A stretch of DNA of 64,000 nucleotides from Lewinellaceae bacterium (lineage in GTDB: Bacteria; Bacteroidota; Bacteroidia; Chitinophagales; Saprospiraceae). The notes beneath the pieces were generated by a model that ran no database searches, was not told the origin of the DNA, and worked only from the letters and a program-made list of their open reading frames with translations. The position numbers and the translations under genes are program-made. The DNA lies in assembly GCA_020636095.1 (NCBI GenBank), contig JACJYN010000002.1:1550001-1614000 (forward strand), given 5' to 3'. Below, piece after piece: positions 1-8,960 of the stretch; the first letter of the stretch is position 1, and every line of letters starts with the position of its first letter.

Positions 1-1692
1 GAAAATGACGAAGGGGGGTACGTTGTGTTTCTTGGCCTCCCGGCGGCGAAGGTCCCTGAGCATTTTCATCAGCGTATCATCGAGGACGGCCACGCCGCCT
101 TTGGCGGATTCCTCGCTCTCCACGGCTTCCTTTTCGTAATTGTGGTCGATGGGAATCTTAAAGGAATGCGGATGTTCCAGGAAGGCCCGGCCCTTGTCGT
201 TCATCTTGAGCAGGCCGTAGCTTTCAATATCCTTGCGGATCAGGTCATTCAGAATAGCCTGTCGGAAAACAGAGCTCCAGAAGGTGCCGTCCTTGTCCTT
301 ACCGGCGCCGAACAGCTCTTTTTGGCTGAAGCCGAAATCCTTTACTTCTTTGGTATCCTTACCCCGGACGAAGTTGGTGAGGGTCTTTATTCCGTAGTTT
401 TCATCCAGTTGCAGTACTGCTTTGAGGGCAATTACAATTTCGTCCTTTACCTCGATCCTTTCCTTTGGATGGCGGCAATTGTCGCACATCTTATTGCAGT
501 TGTCGTCATCGTACTCTTCGCCGAAGTAATGGAGCAGAAAACGGCGCCGGCAGGAGGTGGTCTCGGCATAGGCCATCACTTCCTGCATGAGCTGCGCGCT
601 CATCTCCCGTTCGGCCACCGGTTTATCCCTCAGGAATTTTTCCAGTTTCAGGATATCCTTATAAGCGTAAAAGGCGATACACCTTCCCTCCAGGCCATCC
701 CTGCCGGCGCGGCCGGTTTCCTGGTAATAATTTTCAATACTTTTGGGAATGTCATAATGAATTACAAACCGGACGTCCGGTTTGTCGATCCCCATACCGA
801 AGGCGATGGTAGCTACGATCACATCCACCTCTTCCATCAGGAAGTTATCCTGGGTATTGCTGCGGGTTTTAGCGTCCAGGCCGGCGTGATAAGGGGCTGC
901 TTTAATATCGTTGACGGAAAGGGCTTTAGCAATCTCCTCCGCCGATTTCCTGCTCTGCACATAGATGATGCCGGACTGGTGAGACATCCCCTTGATCACC
1001 TGTATGATCTGCTTGATCGTCTGTTCCTTTTTCCCCTTGGGGCGCACCTCATAGTAGAGGTTTCCCCGGTTGAAAGAGGAAATAAAAGTATTGTGCACAT
1101 CCATGCCCAGGTTTTTCACGATATCGGACTGCACTTTAGGCGTGGCGGTGGCAGTGAGGGCCACGACCGGTATGTCTTCGCCGATGCCGTCGAGCATGGC
1201 ACGGATGCGGCGGTACTCGGGCCGGAAGTCATGGCCCCATTCCGAAATACAGTGGGCTTCATCCACCGCTACAAAGGAAATGCCTACCTGTTTAAAAAAC
1301 TCGATGTTTTCGTCCTTGGTAAGGGTTTCGGGTGCGATAAAGAGCAGCTTGGTCTTACTATCAGAAATATCCTGTTTGACCTGCTTCATCTGCGCTTTCG
1401 TCAGAGACGAGTTCAAAAAGTGAGCAACCTCGTCTTTCTGGCTATACCCACGGATAGAGTCCACCTGATTCTTCATCAGGGCAATAAGAGGAGAGATAAT
1501 GATCGCCGTACCTTCCAGCATCAGGGCGGGCAGTTGATAACAAAGGGATTTGCCGCCGCCCGTAGGCATAATTACAAAAGTGTCTTTACCATTCAGAACA
1601 CTTTTGATAATAGCCTCCTGCTTTCCTTTGAAACTGTCGAACCCAAAGTACTTTTGTAGCGCATCATGCAAGTTTTCTTTCGTCACTGTCAT
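1..1692 (-). CDS. recQ: ATP-dependent DNA helicase RecQ (3' end cut by window edge)
   Basis: Superfamily 2 3'-5' DNA helicase acting in recombination and fork repair. Reading the minus strand from the ATG at 1692 gives 564 uninterrupted codons to base 1. Visible are Walker A GGGKS (residues 45-49), the DEAH box (144-147) followed by the RecQ-typical CISEWGHDFRPEY, the helicase C domain with YYQETGRAGRDG, an RQC zinc site (Cys in NKMCDNC), a winged-helix part, and the opening of an HRDC domain (LRDLRRREAKKHNVPP) at the edge. Bacteroidota RecQ proteins are usually about 700 residues or more, so roughly the last fifth is missing. It is divergent from kdsD. The long plus-strand open frame over this region is its antisense shadow. 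Confidence 0.96.
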   Translation of the reverse strand, partial: MTVTKENLHDALQKYFGFDSFKGKQEAIIKSVLNGKDTFVIMPTGGGKSLCYQLPALMLEGTAIIISPLIALMKNQVDSIRGYSQKDEVAHFLNSSLTKAQMKQVKQDISDSKTKLLFIAPETLTKDENIEFFKQVGISFVAVDEAHCISEWGHDFRPEYRRIRAMLDGIGEDIPVVALTATATPKVQSDIVKNLGMDVHNTFISSFNRGNLYYEVRPKGKKEQTIKQIIQVIKGMSHQSGIIYVQSRKSAEEIAKALSVNDIKAAPYHAGLDAKTRSNTQDNFLMEEVDVIVATIAFGMGIDKPDVRFVIHYDIPKSIENYYQETGRAGRDGLEGRCIAFYAYKDILKLEKFLRDKPVAEREMSAQLMQEVMAYAETTSCRRRFLLHYFGEEYDDDNCNKMCDNCRHPKERIEVKDEIVIALKAVLQLDENYGIKTLTNFVRGKDTKEVKDFGFSQKELFGAGKDKDGTFWSSVFRQAILNDLIRKDIESYGLLKMNDKGRAFLEHPHSFKIPIDHNYEKEAVESEESAKGGVAVLDDTLMKMLRDLRRREAKKHNVPPFVIF

Positions 1693-1815
1693 GGCTCGCA
1701 AGTTCTGTTTTTTTGACTAAATATTTCCCTGGCCGTTCTTACCTAAAATGCTATATCCTGAAAGGCCTGAATATTATTACCTTTCATGGAATACGAGAAT
1801 TGCCAGAGAACACCT

Positions 1816-1823
1816 TATTTTTG
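1816..1823 (+). promoter_or_regulatory. Candidate Bacteroidota -7 box upstream of kdsD
   Basis: TATTTTTG fits the TAnnTTTG -7 consensus of Bacteroidota primary sigma factors. A TTG lies about 14 bases upstream. It would give kdsD a leader of about 160 nt. The rest of the 299-base recQ-kdsD gap shows nothing else recognisable. Confidence 0.4.
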
Positions 1824-1991
1824 TGCATTGGCCTATTTGGGGAAGAGCTGTTGAGTTTGCAAAAACCTTCAAAACCAGGCCGGTAGAACGGCAGTAGCCA
1901 GAGGGTTATTCGCAAACAGAGTTAATTTAATCAAAATCATTGGTTAGTTTGCCCTAATGGGTTAATTATTTATCCACATCTTCAACTGCTT

Positions 1992-3008
1992 ATGAAAAAG
2001 CTTTTTGAGAAAGCTACCAAAAATACAAAATCCAAAGTGATTTCTGAAGCATTGATCACAAAAACGGCTATACGAACGCTGGACATTGAAGCTAAGACGC
2101 TCAAAGCGCTCAAGGCTAGTATAAACGCTTCTTTTGTCGATTGTGTTCAAGCCATTTTCCAATGCAGCGGGCGGCTGGTGGTGACGGGTGTCGGGAAGAG
2201 CGCCCTGGTTGGGCAAAAGATCGTCGCAACGCTCAATTCTACCGGTACGCCGTCTCTGTTCATGCACGCCGCCGACGCTATCCACGGCGACCTGGGTATG
2301 ATACAGGCCAAGGACTTTGTCCTCTGCATTTCCAAGAGCGGAGAAACGCCGGAAATCAAGGTGTTGGTCCCCTTCCTCAAAAACCTGGGCAGCCCCATCA
2401 TCGGTATGTCCAGCAACCTGAACTCCTACCTGGGGCAGCAGGCTCACTACGTGCTGCACACCCCCGTACCTCAGGAAGCAGACCCCAATAACCTGGCGCC
2501 GACCGCCAGCACCACTGCCCAGGCGGCCATGGGCGACGCCCTGGCCACCGCCCTGCTGGCCCTGCGGGGCTTTACGCCGCAAGACTTTGCCCAGTTTCAC
2601 CCCGGTGGCGCCCTGGGCAAGCAACTCTACTTAAGAGTACATGACCTCTATCCGCAAAACGAGAAACCGGCGGTCCGGCCGGAAGAAAGCATACAACGGA
2701 CGATCCTGGAGATGACCACCAAACGCCTGGGCGCCACCGCCGTTGTCGGCCCGGAGGGAAACCTCTGTGGCATCATCACCGATGGAGACCTGCGCCGCAT
2801 GCTCGAACGGGGCCAGGATATGAACGCCCTCTGCGCCCGGGATATAATGAGCAGCACCCCCAAGGTTGTCAACGAGGATGAATTGGCCGTCAAAGCACTG
2901 CAAATGATGCGCCAAAACAGCATCACACAGCTGATCGTCGTCAATGAACAGGGGCAATACCGGGGCTTCGTCCACCTGCATGATTTGATCCGGGAGGGGC
3001 TGATTTAG
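1992..3008 (+). CDS. kdsD: KdsD/KpsF-type arabinose-5-phosphate isomerase
   Basis: Converts ribulose 5-phosphate to arabinose 5-phosphate, the first committed step toward Kdo for lipopolysaccharide. The 338 residues match the usual length. An N-terminal SIS sugar-isomerase domain (about 45-180) contains TGVGKSALVGQKIVATL and SKSGETPEIK, and two CBS domains follow (about 205-335). The ATG at 1992 follows a leader with a TAnnTTTG-like box. No other Kdo gene is adjacent. A GutQ-like role in sugar-alcohol metabolism cannot be excluded from sequence alone, but a lipopolysaccharide role is more likely in a Gram-negative Bacteroidota. Confidence 0.93.
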   Translation: MKKLFEKATKNTKSKVISEALITKTAIRTLDIEAKTLKALKASINASFVDCVQAIFQCSGRLVVTGVGKSALVGQKIVATLNSTGTPSLFMHAADAIHGDLGMIQAKDFVLCISKSGETPEIKVLVPFLKNLGSPIIGMSSNLNSYLGQQAHYVLHTPVPQEADPNNLAPTASTTAQAAMGDALATALLALRGFTPQDFAQFHPGGALGKQLYLRVHDLYPQNEKPAVRPEESIQRTILEMTTKRLGATAVVGPEGNLCGIITDGDLRRMLERGQDMNALCARDIMSSTPKVVNEDELAVKALQMMRQNSITQLIVVNEQGQYRGFVHLHDLIREGLI

Positions 3009-3021
3009 GAGCCTCCCCCAG

Positions 3022-3038
3022 CCCCTCCGAAGGAGGGG
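3022..3038. repeat. Short GC-rich hairpin after kdsD
   Basis: CCCCTCC-GAA-GGAGGGG is a 7-bp stem starting 13 bases after the kdsD stop. A second C-rich stretch with related CTCCG words lies at 3100-3160. There is no U-tract, so it is either a weak terminator or one of the palindromic intergenic repeats common in this window. Confidence 0.4.
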
Positions 3039-3235
3039 AGTTGCTTAGTTCTGCTTTGTTACTTTAAGAAAAATGAGATGCAATGTCTCCGATTTTCCTC
3101 CCCCTCCCTGCGGCCGGCCCTCCGATATGCATCGGAGCAGGCTCTCCGGAGGGGTATATTTGGGGCCCAGCCGCTTTGGCAATCCAGCCGGACAACGGGG
3201 TTCATATTGGAAAATAATTTAAACTAACAAAGTAG

Positions 3236-3963
3236 AATCCCAAATCCCAAACACCGTACTCCAAATGCCGAATACCGAATACCGAACTCCAAACGCCGAA
3301 CCCCAAACCCCGAACTCCGAATACCGAATACCGAATACCGAACTCCAAACGCCGAACCCCAAACCCCAAACCCCGAACTCCGAATACCGAATACCGAATA
3401 CCGAACTCCAAACGCCGAACCCCAAACCCCAAACCCCGAACTCCGAATACCGAATACCGAATACCGAACTCCAAACGCCGAACCCCAAACCCCAAACCCC
3501 GAACTCCGAATACCGAATACCGAATACCGAACTCCAAACGCCGAACCCCAAACCCCAAACCCCGAACTCCGAATACCGAATACCGAATACCGAACTCCAA
3601 ACGCCGAACCCCAAACCCCGAACTCCGAATACCGAATACCGAATACCGAACTCCAAACGCCGAACCCCAAACCCCAAACCCCGAACTCCGAATACCGAAT
3701 ACCGAATACCGAATACCGAACTCCAAACGCCGAACCCCAAACACCAAACACCAAACCCCGAACTCCGAATACCGAATACCGAACGCCGAACCCCAAACAC
3801 CAAACACCAAATACCGAACGCCGAATACCGAATACCGAACGCCGAACCCCAAACCCCGAACTCCGAATACCGAATACCGAATACCGAACGCCGAACGCCG
3901 AACCCCAAACCCCGAACTCCGAATACCGAATACCGAACTCCGAATTCCGAATTCCGAATCCCG
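3236..3963. repeat. Heptanucleotide tandem array (CCRAAYN)n with a 63-bp higher-order unit
   Basis: About 720 bp, or about 100 consecutive seven-base words such as CCGAATA, CCGAACT, CCAAACG, CCGAACC and CCAAACC. Around 3309-3630, nine words form a 63-bp superunit (21 codons, SEYRIPNTELQTPNPKPQTPN in one frame). It is present in four identical tandem copies and a fifth with one change; further on the words are reshuffled. Because seven is not a multiple of three, every plus-strand frame reads the same seven-residue motif and all six frames stay open. The array runs directly into the lipoprotein gene that ends at 5001. Heptanucleotide STRR repeats of heterocystous cyanobacteria are the closest known analogy. 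Confidence 0.95.
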
Positions 3964-5001
3964 CCCCCCCTCATCCTCCTGGCCCTAACCCTCCTCCTCT
4001 CCTGCCAAAAACCGAAGGAACGGATCGTCATTCCAGCTTTCTACCACTGGCAAACCCACCTGGAGCTGAGCCCTCCGGAGCAGGGCCTGGTGCAGCAGCT
4101 CGGCGTACAACGCCTCTACGTGAAATTCTTCGATGTAGACTGGGACCCCGAGTTGCGGGCCCCGGTTCCCCTGGCGCCGGTGGAACTGGCGCCGGAGACC
4201 TACGCCGGATTGGAGCTGGCCCCCACGGTCTTTATTACCAACCGCACCCTGCAGCGGCTGCCTCCCGAGCAGGCGCCCGGCCTGGCCGACAAGATTTACG
4301 ACAAGATTTTCAGCCTGGCCGCTCAGGATAGTAGCCTGCACATCCGGGAGGTGCAGCTGGATTGCGACTGGACGGGAAGCACCCGGGAGGCCTATTTCCA
4401 ACTACTCAGCCACCTGAGGAAAAAACTGGCGCCACGGGATGTCCTTCTTTCGGCCACCATCCGCCTGCACCAGGCGCGCTACCCGGAACGGACGGGCGTG
4501 CCCCCGGTAGATCGAGGCATCCTCATGTTCTACAACATGGGCCAGCTCCAGCAATGGGAGGAACCCAACTCCATCCTCAACCTGGAAGCGGCCGAGCCCT
4601 ACCTGGAAGGCTACCCAACCTACCCCCTGCCGCTGGGCCTGGCTCTGCCCCTCTTCCGCTGGGGCGTCCTCTTCCGGGATGGCGAGATGATCAAACTGAT
4701 CAACAACCTGCCGGAAGAGCGGCTGGCGGATCATCCCAAATACAAGCCCCTGGCCCCGAACCGATACGAAGTGGTGGAAGGTACCTTCCTGGAAGGCCAC
4801 TTTCTCTACCCCGGCGACCGGATACGCCTGGAGAGCGTAACGCCGGAGCAGCTGTTTGCCGCCGTGGAGCGCCTCGGCGAGCTACCCTGGCCGGATACGC
4901 TGGAGGTTGTTTTTTATCATTTGGATAGTGTGGTAGTGGAGCGGTATGGGGCTGAGGTGTTAGGGGAGTTAGGAAAGCGGTTTGGAAAGGGCGTTGAGTG
5001 A
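3265..5001 (+). CDS. Hypothetical lipoprotein whose 5' end is encoded by the heptanucleotide array
   Basis: The conserved-looking part starts near 3960 with a hydrophobic segment and lipobox (LILLALTLLLSC), followed by about 335 residues with no domain I can name with certainty (FYHWQTHLELSP, LYVKFFDVDWD, LQLDCDW-like strand, ILMFYNMGQLQQW). The alternation of strands and helices resembles a TIM-barrel glycosidase-like protein; that is inference. The signal peptide has no methionine or basic start of its own. The nearest in-frame ATG is 3265, at the left end of the array, which would add about 230 Pro-Asn-rich residues before the lipobox. Either the original start was overrun by repeat expansion or the gene is read through the repeat. 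The stop overlaps the GTG of the next open frame. Confidence 0.6.
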   Translation: MPNTEYRTPNAEPQTPNSEYRIPNTELQTPNPKPQTPNSEYRIPNTELQTPNPKPQTPNSEYRIPNTELQTPNPKPQTPNSEYRIPNTELQTPNPKPQTPNSEYRIPNTELQTPNPKPRTPNTEYRIPNSKRRTPNPKPRTPNTEYRIPNTELQTPNPKHQTPNPELRIPNTERRTPNTKHQIPNAEYRIPNAEPQTPNSEYRIPNTERRTPNPKPRTPNTEYRTPNSEFRIPPPLILLALTLLLSCQKPKERIVIPAFYHWQTHLELSPPEQGLVQQLGVQRLYVKFFDVDWDPELRAPVPLAPVELAPETYAGLELAPTVFITNRTLQRLPPEQAPGLADKIYDKIFSLAAQDSSLHIREVQLDCDWTGSTREAYFQLLSHLRKKLAPRDVLLSATIRLHQARYPERTGVPPVDRGILMFYNMGQLQQWEEPNSILNLEAAEPYLEGYPTYPLPLGLALPLFRWGVLFRDGEMIKLINNLPEERLADHPKYKPLAPNRYEVVEGTFLEGHFLYPGDRIRLESVTPEQLFAAVERLGELPWPDTLEVVFYHLDSVVVERYGAEVLGELGKRFGKGVE

Positions 5002-5627
5002 ACTTTGGCAAGGCCGCCAGCGTTAACGCCAGAATCAATTTACGGGATTTTGAGCCAACCGCCGACGGCAACTACATCGCAGCAGGCGAAACCACTGTTC
5101 CTGCCGAAAATAACAATACCCGCCGGGTAGGCTGGCTGTACAAATTCTCTCCCCAGGGCGACAGCATCTGGTCCAAACACATCGATGTACCTTTTCCGGT
5201 TATTCCTCAAAACGGTGGCTATTTCGGCGGTGTCGGCGAGCTGTCCAGCGGCAGTATTGTAGCCGGTGGGGCGGCCTATGAGGGCAGTACCCTCTACCCC
5301 TGGCTGGTCAAGGTGGATGCTAATGGCTGCTTGCAGGAACCTTGCCCGGTGCTGAATGCCATTGCCGGCCCGGCAGTTTCGAAGGAAGTTATTCAGCTTT
5401 TCCCCAATCCTAGCAATGGCCGGTTCCAGCTATCCTGGGAGGAGGCCCCGGTGAGCCAGCGGGCCTTTTGTAGCCTTTTCGATGTGCAGGGACGGTTGGT
5501 CTGGCGTGAAGAACGGCAGGCCGCCCCCAGGATGAACATCGACGCGGCGGGCCTGCCGCCGGGCTTTTATCTGCTGGAACTGCGTTCGGAAGGCAGGCGC
5601 TGGGTGGGAAAGGTGGTGGTGAATTAG
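4998..5627 (+). pseudogene. 5'-truncated T9SS cargo remnant with type A sorting domain
   Basis: A 209-residue open frame from a GTG at 4998, overlapping the previous stop by 4 bases. It lacks a signal peptide, which any T9SS cargo needs. It begins in the middle of a beta-propeller-like repeat region (DGNYIAAGETT, GWLYKFSPQGDSIWSKHI). It ends in a canonical type A sorting domain: LFPNPSNGRFQLSW, an FDVQGRLVW strand, GLPPGFYLLELR and VGKVVVN. The likely history is a deletion that removed the first part of a large secreted protein and joined its tail to the lipoprotein gene. It could still be translated by coupling, but export would fail. Confidence 0.65.
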
Positions 5628-5641
5628 AGCCTATGCCGAAT

Positions 5642-5752
5642 GGCTACCCGTCCTAATGTTGGACAGCGATGGCCCACCTTGGTGTACGCCTGGCAGCCAG
5701 GCCGGATGTCCTGCGAATAGCAAACACCGAATTCCGAACACTCCCGATATTA
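5642..5752. repeat. Dispersed intergenic palindromic element with heptad words
   Basis: It contains GGCTACCCGTC followed by a GTTGGACA box, the palindrome CCTGGC-A-GCCAGG (near 5690), and a run of seven-base words GCGAATA, GCAAACA, CCGAATT, CCGAACA. The same order of parts occurs in the elements at 21853-21963 and 47889-48126. Confidence 0.6.
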
Positions 5753-5796
5753 CTCCGTTTTTCCTTATCTTCATCCCATAAAAAACCACCCACACT

Positions 5797-8073
5797 ATGC
5801 GCTGCCCAAGCCGTTTGATCCCACTCTTCGTTTTTCTCCTTTCCTACCTCTGCCCCCCCCCCCTAAACAGCAATTGCCGGACCAGGCCGCCTTTCTCCGG
5901 TTATTCCTTCATCAGCCCGCTCATTCTAAACCCGGAGCTCAACGGGGCGCCTTACTTTGTCGACTTTGAAGCGCTGGAGCGCTACTATCAGAAAAAGGGC
6001 AACCCTCAGATACAGGGCAATATTGAAGAATGGCACGAACGCTATTGCGAGGTTCCTCGTCTTCAGGATATTGGCCGATTGATCTACCAGGCGTCCATCA
6101 CCGACCTGGACCAGTTGGAGGCGTCGATCCGCAGCCCTTCTATATCAATTGGGTATGGCTTAAGAGACAATTCCTTTGCAAAATACCTCCGCAAGAACAA
6201 ATGTGTGGAAACGGTCCGGTACCTCATCTTTGCCAAGCGATGCGAACCGTATGTGGTGAAGAGCGACGCCTGGAAAGACGCCCCTAATACCGCCCGGCGC
6301 CTCATGCAGGAACTGATCGGGGAGGGGCAGGAGGCTTTTCGCCGCACCAAATCTCACTACATCAGGCTGCGTTATGCTTACCAGCTCATCCGCCTGGCTC
6401 ACTACAGCCAGCAGTACCAGCAGGTGCTCGACCTGTACGAGGACCTGATGCCCAAGATTGACAACGACCCCAGCATCATCGAGTACTGGATCATGGGGCA
6501 CCGGGCCGGAGCGCTCCTGGCGCTGGGCAACCGGGTGGAAGCCGCTTACCTCTTTTCCCGCATTTTCGAAAATTGCCCCAGCAAGCGGGAGTCGGCCTAC
6601 CGGAGCTTCAGCATCAAAACCGATGAGGAGTGGAAGGCCTGCCTGGTGCGCTGCCAGAATGACCAGGAGCGGGCCACCCTCTACGCCATCCGGGCCAACC
6701 ACCCCAAAAGCAAGCTACTGGTGGAAATGCGCAATATTTACAGCCTGGCGCCCAACAGCCCTTATCTCAACCTGCTGCTCATCCAGGAGATGAAAAAGCT
6801 GGAAAAGAACCTCCTGGGCGTCTCCTTCAACGACAAGCGCCGCCGCAATGAATACTACTACGGCATCCCTTCCAAAGATGCCGGCCAGCGGGTGATCGAG
6901 CTCCAGCGCTTCGTCAGCCAGGTGCTCAACGATGGGCTCGTCGATGATGTCGCCCTCTGGCGCCTGATCGAAGGCTACCTGGCCTTCTTGTCCGGCAACT
7001 TCTACGATGCCAGCGCCGCTTTCGAGCAGGCCCGCCAGGTGATCACCCCAAAGTCCTTCCTGGAAGAGCAGCTCGAAGTTTTTAAACTGGCCATGCAACT
7101 CAGCGCCTACCAGAAGATCTCGGATGAGATGGAAACCGAGGTCGCCGATATCCGCAGGCTCAATGACCTGTACGACAAGTACGAGGACTTTACCGACTTC
7201 ACCGATGACAAGATGTATCAGCTATATACCCAAACCGGCCACCCCGGCAAGGCTTTCCTCTTCCAGCACAATGTCCAGGAGCTAAAGCCCAACCCCCAAC
7301 CGGCCATCCTGGATGAACTCATCGCCGTGTGTTTAAAACCGGACCGGACCAAGCTGGAAAACCAGCTTGTAGCCCAGGGCGACAGTACCTTTCTCAACGT
7401 GCTGCTCGACATGAAGGCCACCTACCTGATGAATAACTACCAGTTTGAGGCCGCTCTGGAAACCTTCAAAAAAATGTCGAGGTTAGACTGGGATAACTTC
7501 GGCCTTTTTTACCCTTTTATAGAACGCATCAACGACTGTGTGCACTGTAAAGGCTGGCCCGACAACATAACGCCGCTCAATAAGGGCCAGCTCCTGGAAC
7601 GCCTGCTGGAGCTGGAATACGAGGCCAAAGCGGGCACCGGCAATACGGCCTGGAACTACTACCAGATCGGCCTGGCCTTGTATAATATGTCCTATTTCAG
7701 TTACTCCTGGAAAGCCATGGACTACTATCGCAGCGGCGCCAGCCTGAACCCCGCCTACCTCAAGGATGGCGACGAGGTGACTCCCAACGCCAGCTTCCCC
7801 TTCGACAACCGGGAGCATTTGGACTGTGGCCAGGCCCGCTACTACTTCGAACGCGCCCGGCTGGCCACCGACAGCCTGAACTTTGCCGCCAAAGTTACCT
7901 TCATGGCCGCCAAGTGCGAACGCAATGAATATTACGTCAACCGATGGCGGGAAGGCACGGCTCAGACCTTTGACAATTTCAATATCCTGCTGCAAAATTA
8001 TGCCGGAACGCCTATGTTCCAGCTCTTTATCGATGAGTGTAAGTATTTCAAAGCTTACGCGCTGAGAGAGTAA
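5797..8073 (+). CDS. Large secreted helical-repeat protein of unknown function
   Basis: 758 residues starting with a signal peptide (MRCPSRLIPLFVFLLSYLCPP) and a Cys-containing mature start. The rest is predicted mostly alpha-helical with TPR-like spacing, for example around residues 190-260 (LIRLAHYSQQYQQVLDLYEDL, GALLALGNRVEAAYLFSRIF) and near 600-680. No catalytic motif, no T9SS sorting domain and no membrane segment after the signal peptide are evident. It probably sits in the periplasm or on the outer membrane as a scaffold. The next gene (rhomboid protease) follows after 68 bases on the same strand. Homologues of this size are typical Bacteroidota hypothetical proteins; I do not recognise a named family. 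Confidence 0.75.
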   Translation: MRCPSRLIPLFVFLLSYLCPPPLNSNCRTRPPFSGYSFISPLILNPELNGAPYFVDFEALERYYQKKGNPQIQGNIEEWHERYCEVPRLQDIGRLIYQASITDLDQLEASIRSPSISIGYGLRDNSFAKYLRKNKCVETVRYLIFAKRCEPYVVKSDAWKDAPNTARRLMQELIGEGQEAFRRTKSHYIRLRYAYQLIRLAHYSQQYQQVLDLYEDLMPKIDNDPSIIEYWIMGHRAGALLALGNRVEAAYLFSRIFENCPSKRESAYRSFSIKTDEEWKACLVRCQNDQERATLYAIRANHPKSKLLVEMRNIYSLAPNSPYLNLLLIQEMKKLEKNLLGVSFNDKRRRNEYYYGIPSKDAGQRVIELQRFVSQVLNDGLVDDVALWRLIEGYLAFLSGNFYDASAAFEQARQVITPKSFLEEQLEVFKLAMQLSAYQKISDEMETEVADIRRLNDLYDKYEDFTDFTDDKMYQLYTQTGHPGKAFLFQHNVQELKPNPQPAILDELIAVCLKPDRTKLENQLVAQGDSTFLNVLLDMKATYLMNNYQFEAALETFKKMSRLDWDNFGLFYPFIERINDCVHCKGWPDNITPLNKGQLLERLLELEYEAKAGTGNTAWNYYQIGLALYNMSYFSYSWKAMDYYRSGASLNPAYLKDGDEVTPNASFPFDNREHLDCGQARYYFERARLATDSLNFAAKVTFMAAKCERNEYYVNRWREGTAQTFDNFNILLQNYAGTPMFQLFIDECKYFKAYALRE

Positions 8074-8141
8074 GCAATTTAAAACCAGAAAGTTTTATCT
8101 TGGCGGCGTATCCATCATTTTCCTAACGCAAGCACCCGCGC

Positions 8142-8828
8142 ATGTTTTTTCCCATCGGTGATGACCAGGTCAAAGGCGGCCACTTCCCTGCCCTCAGCTA
8201 TGCTTTTATTGCTTTGAATATAGCGGTATTCCTGTACCAACTCCAGTTTCCCGATGCGTTGGTGGGGGAGTTCGGTTCGGTGCCGGCTGAGACAGTCCGG
8301 GGCGAGAACCTGCTCACCCTGTTCACCAGCATGTTCCTGCACGGCGGCTGGGCTCACCTGATCGGCAATATGATCTTCCTGTGGGTCTTTGCCGATAACA
8401 TCGAAGCCACCATCGGGAGCACGCGGTTCCTGATCTTTTATCTGCTCGGCGGACTGGCCGCCCACGCCGCTCACATCTACTTCAATTGGTACAGCACCGT
8501 GCCGACCATCGGCGCCAGCGGCGCCATTGCCGCCGTCATGGGCGCCTATCTGGTCATGTTCCCTACCTCCCGCATCAAGGTGTGGTTCTTCTTCCTCATT
8601 TTCCGCATGCCCGCCATTTTCTTCCTCGGCTTCTGGATCGCCATGCAGTGGATGAGCGGGCAGGCTTCCCTGGAAGTCAATACCGCCCAAAGCGGGGGCA
8701 CCGCCTGGTGGGCGCATATCGGCGGGTTCGCATTTGGGGTATTGGCCGGGTTTTATTTTCGTTTTCAGTATCCGTCTCCCAAAGAGGAAAAGGCGTACGA
8801 TTATTATAGTGGGGGGGGGTATTATTAG
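8142..8828 (+). CDS. Rhomboid-family intramembrane serine protease
   Basis: Cleaves transmembrane substrates within the inner membrane. It has 228 residues with about six hydrophobic segments. The catalytic pair is visible as Ser126 in GASGA and His192 in AHIGG, and the oxyanion region HGGWAHLIGNM (67-77) includes the conserved His and Asn. The C-terminal tail ends in YYSGGGYY, where the three glycines are encoded by a G9 homopolymer just before the stop; slippage there would only change the last few residues. Substrates cannot be read from context. Confidence 0.93.
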   Translation: MFFPIGDDQVKGGHFPALSYAFIALNIAVFLYQLQFPDALVGEFGSVPAETVRGENLLTLFTSMFLHGGWAHLIGNMIFLWVFADNIEATIGSTRFLIFYLLGGLAAHAAHIYFNWYSTVPTIGASGAIAAVMGAYLVMFPTSRIKVWFFFLIFRMPAIFFLGFWIAMQWMSGQASLEVNTAQSGGTAWWAHIGGFAFGVLAGFYFRFQYPSPKEEKAYDYYSGGGYY

Positions 8829-8832
8829 CCTT

Positions 8833-8960
8833 ACTGGACTTTGGACGTGAAGTCGGAAGTGCGAAATCGGAAGTCGGAACAGGGCCCAACATGGGCGTTC
8901 AATTCCTGTTTTTCCGCCTTCCGATTTCCGACTTTTACGTCGGACCGTCCAAAGTCCAGT
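8833..8960. repeat. Large inverted repeat between convergent genes
   Basis: Perfect 15-bp outer arms (8833-8847 and 8946-8960, ACTGGACTTTGGACG and its complement) enclose imperfectly matching inner arms made of seven-base words such as AGTCGGA and TTCCGAT. The right arm touches the stop codon of the DUF4143 ATPase gene. A bidirectional terminator, a non-autonomous palindromic element, or both. Confidence 0.7.

Noticed and set aside
25..1659. 544-codon open frame on the plus strand
   Set aside because: It is antisense to recQ, whose minus-strand frame carries all helicase motifs and continues through the window edge.
3202..4031. Several long minus- and plus-strand frames in the heptanucleotide array
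   Set aside because: The seven-base words contain no stop in any of six frames, so openness says nothing about coding. Only the plus frame that enters the lipobox is kept, with reduced confidence.
8810..8820. G9 tract near the 3' end of the rhomboid gene as a phase-variation switch
   Set aside because: It lies three codons before the stop and after all catalytic residues, so slippage would hardly affect function.
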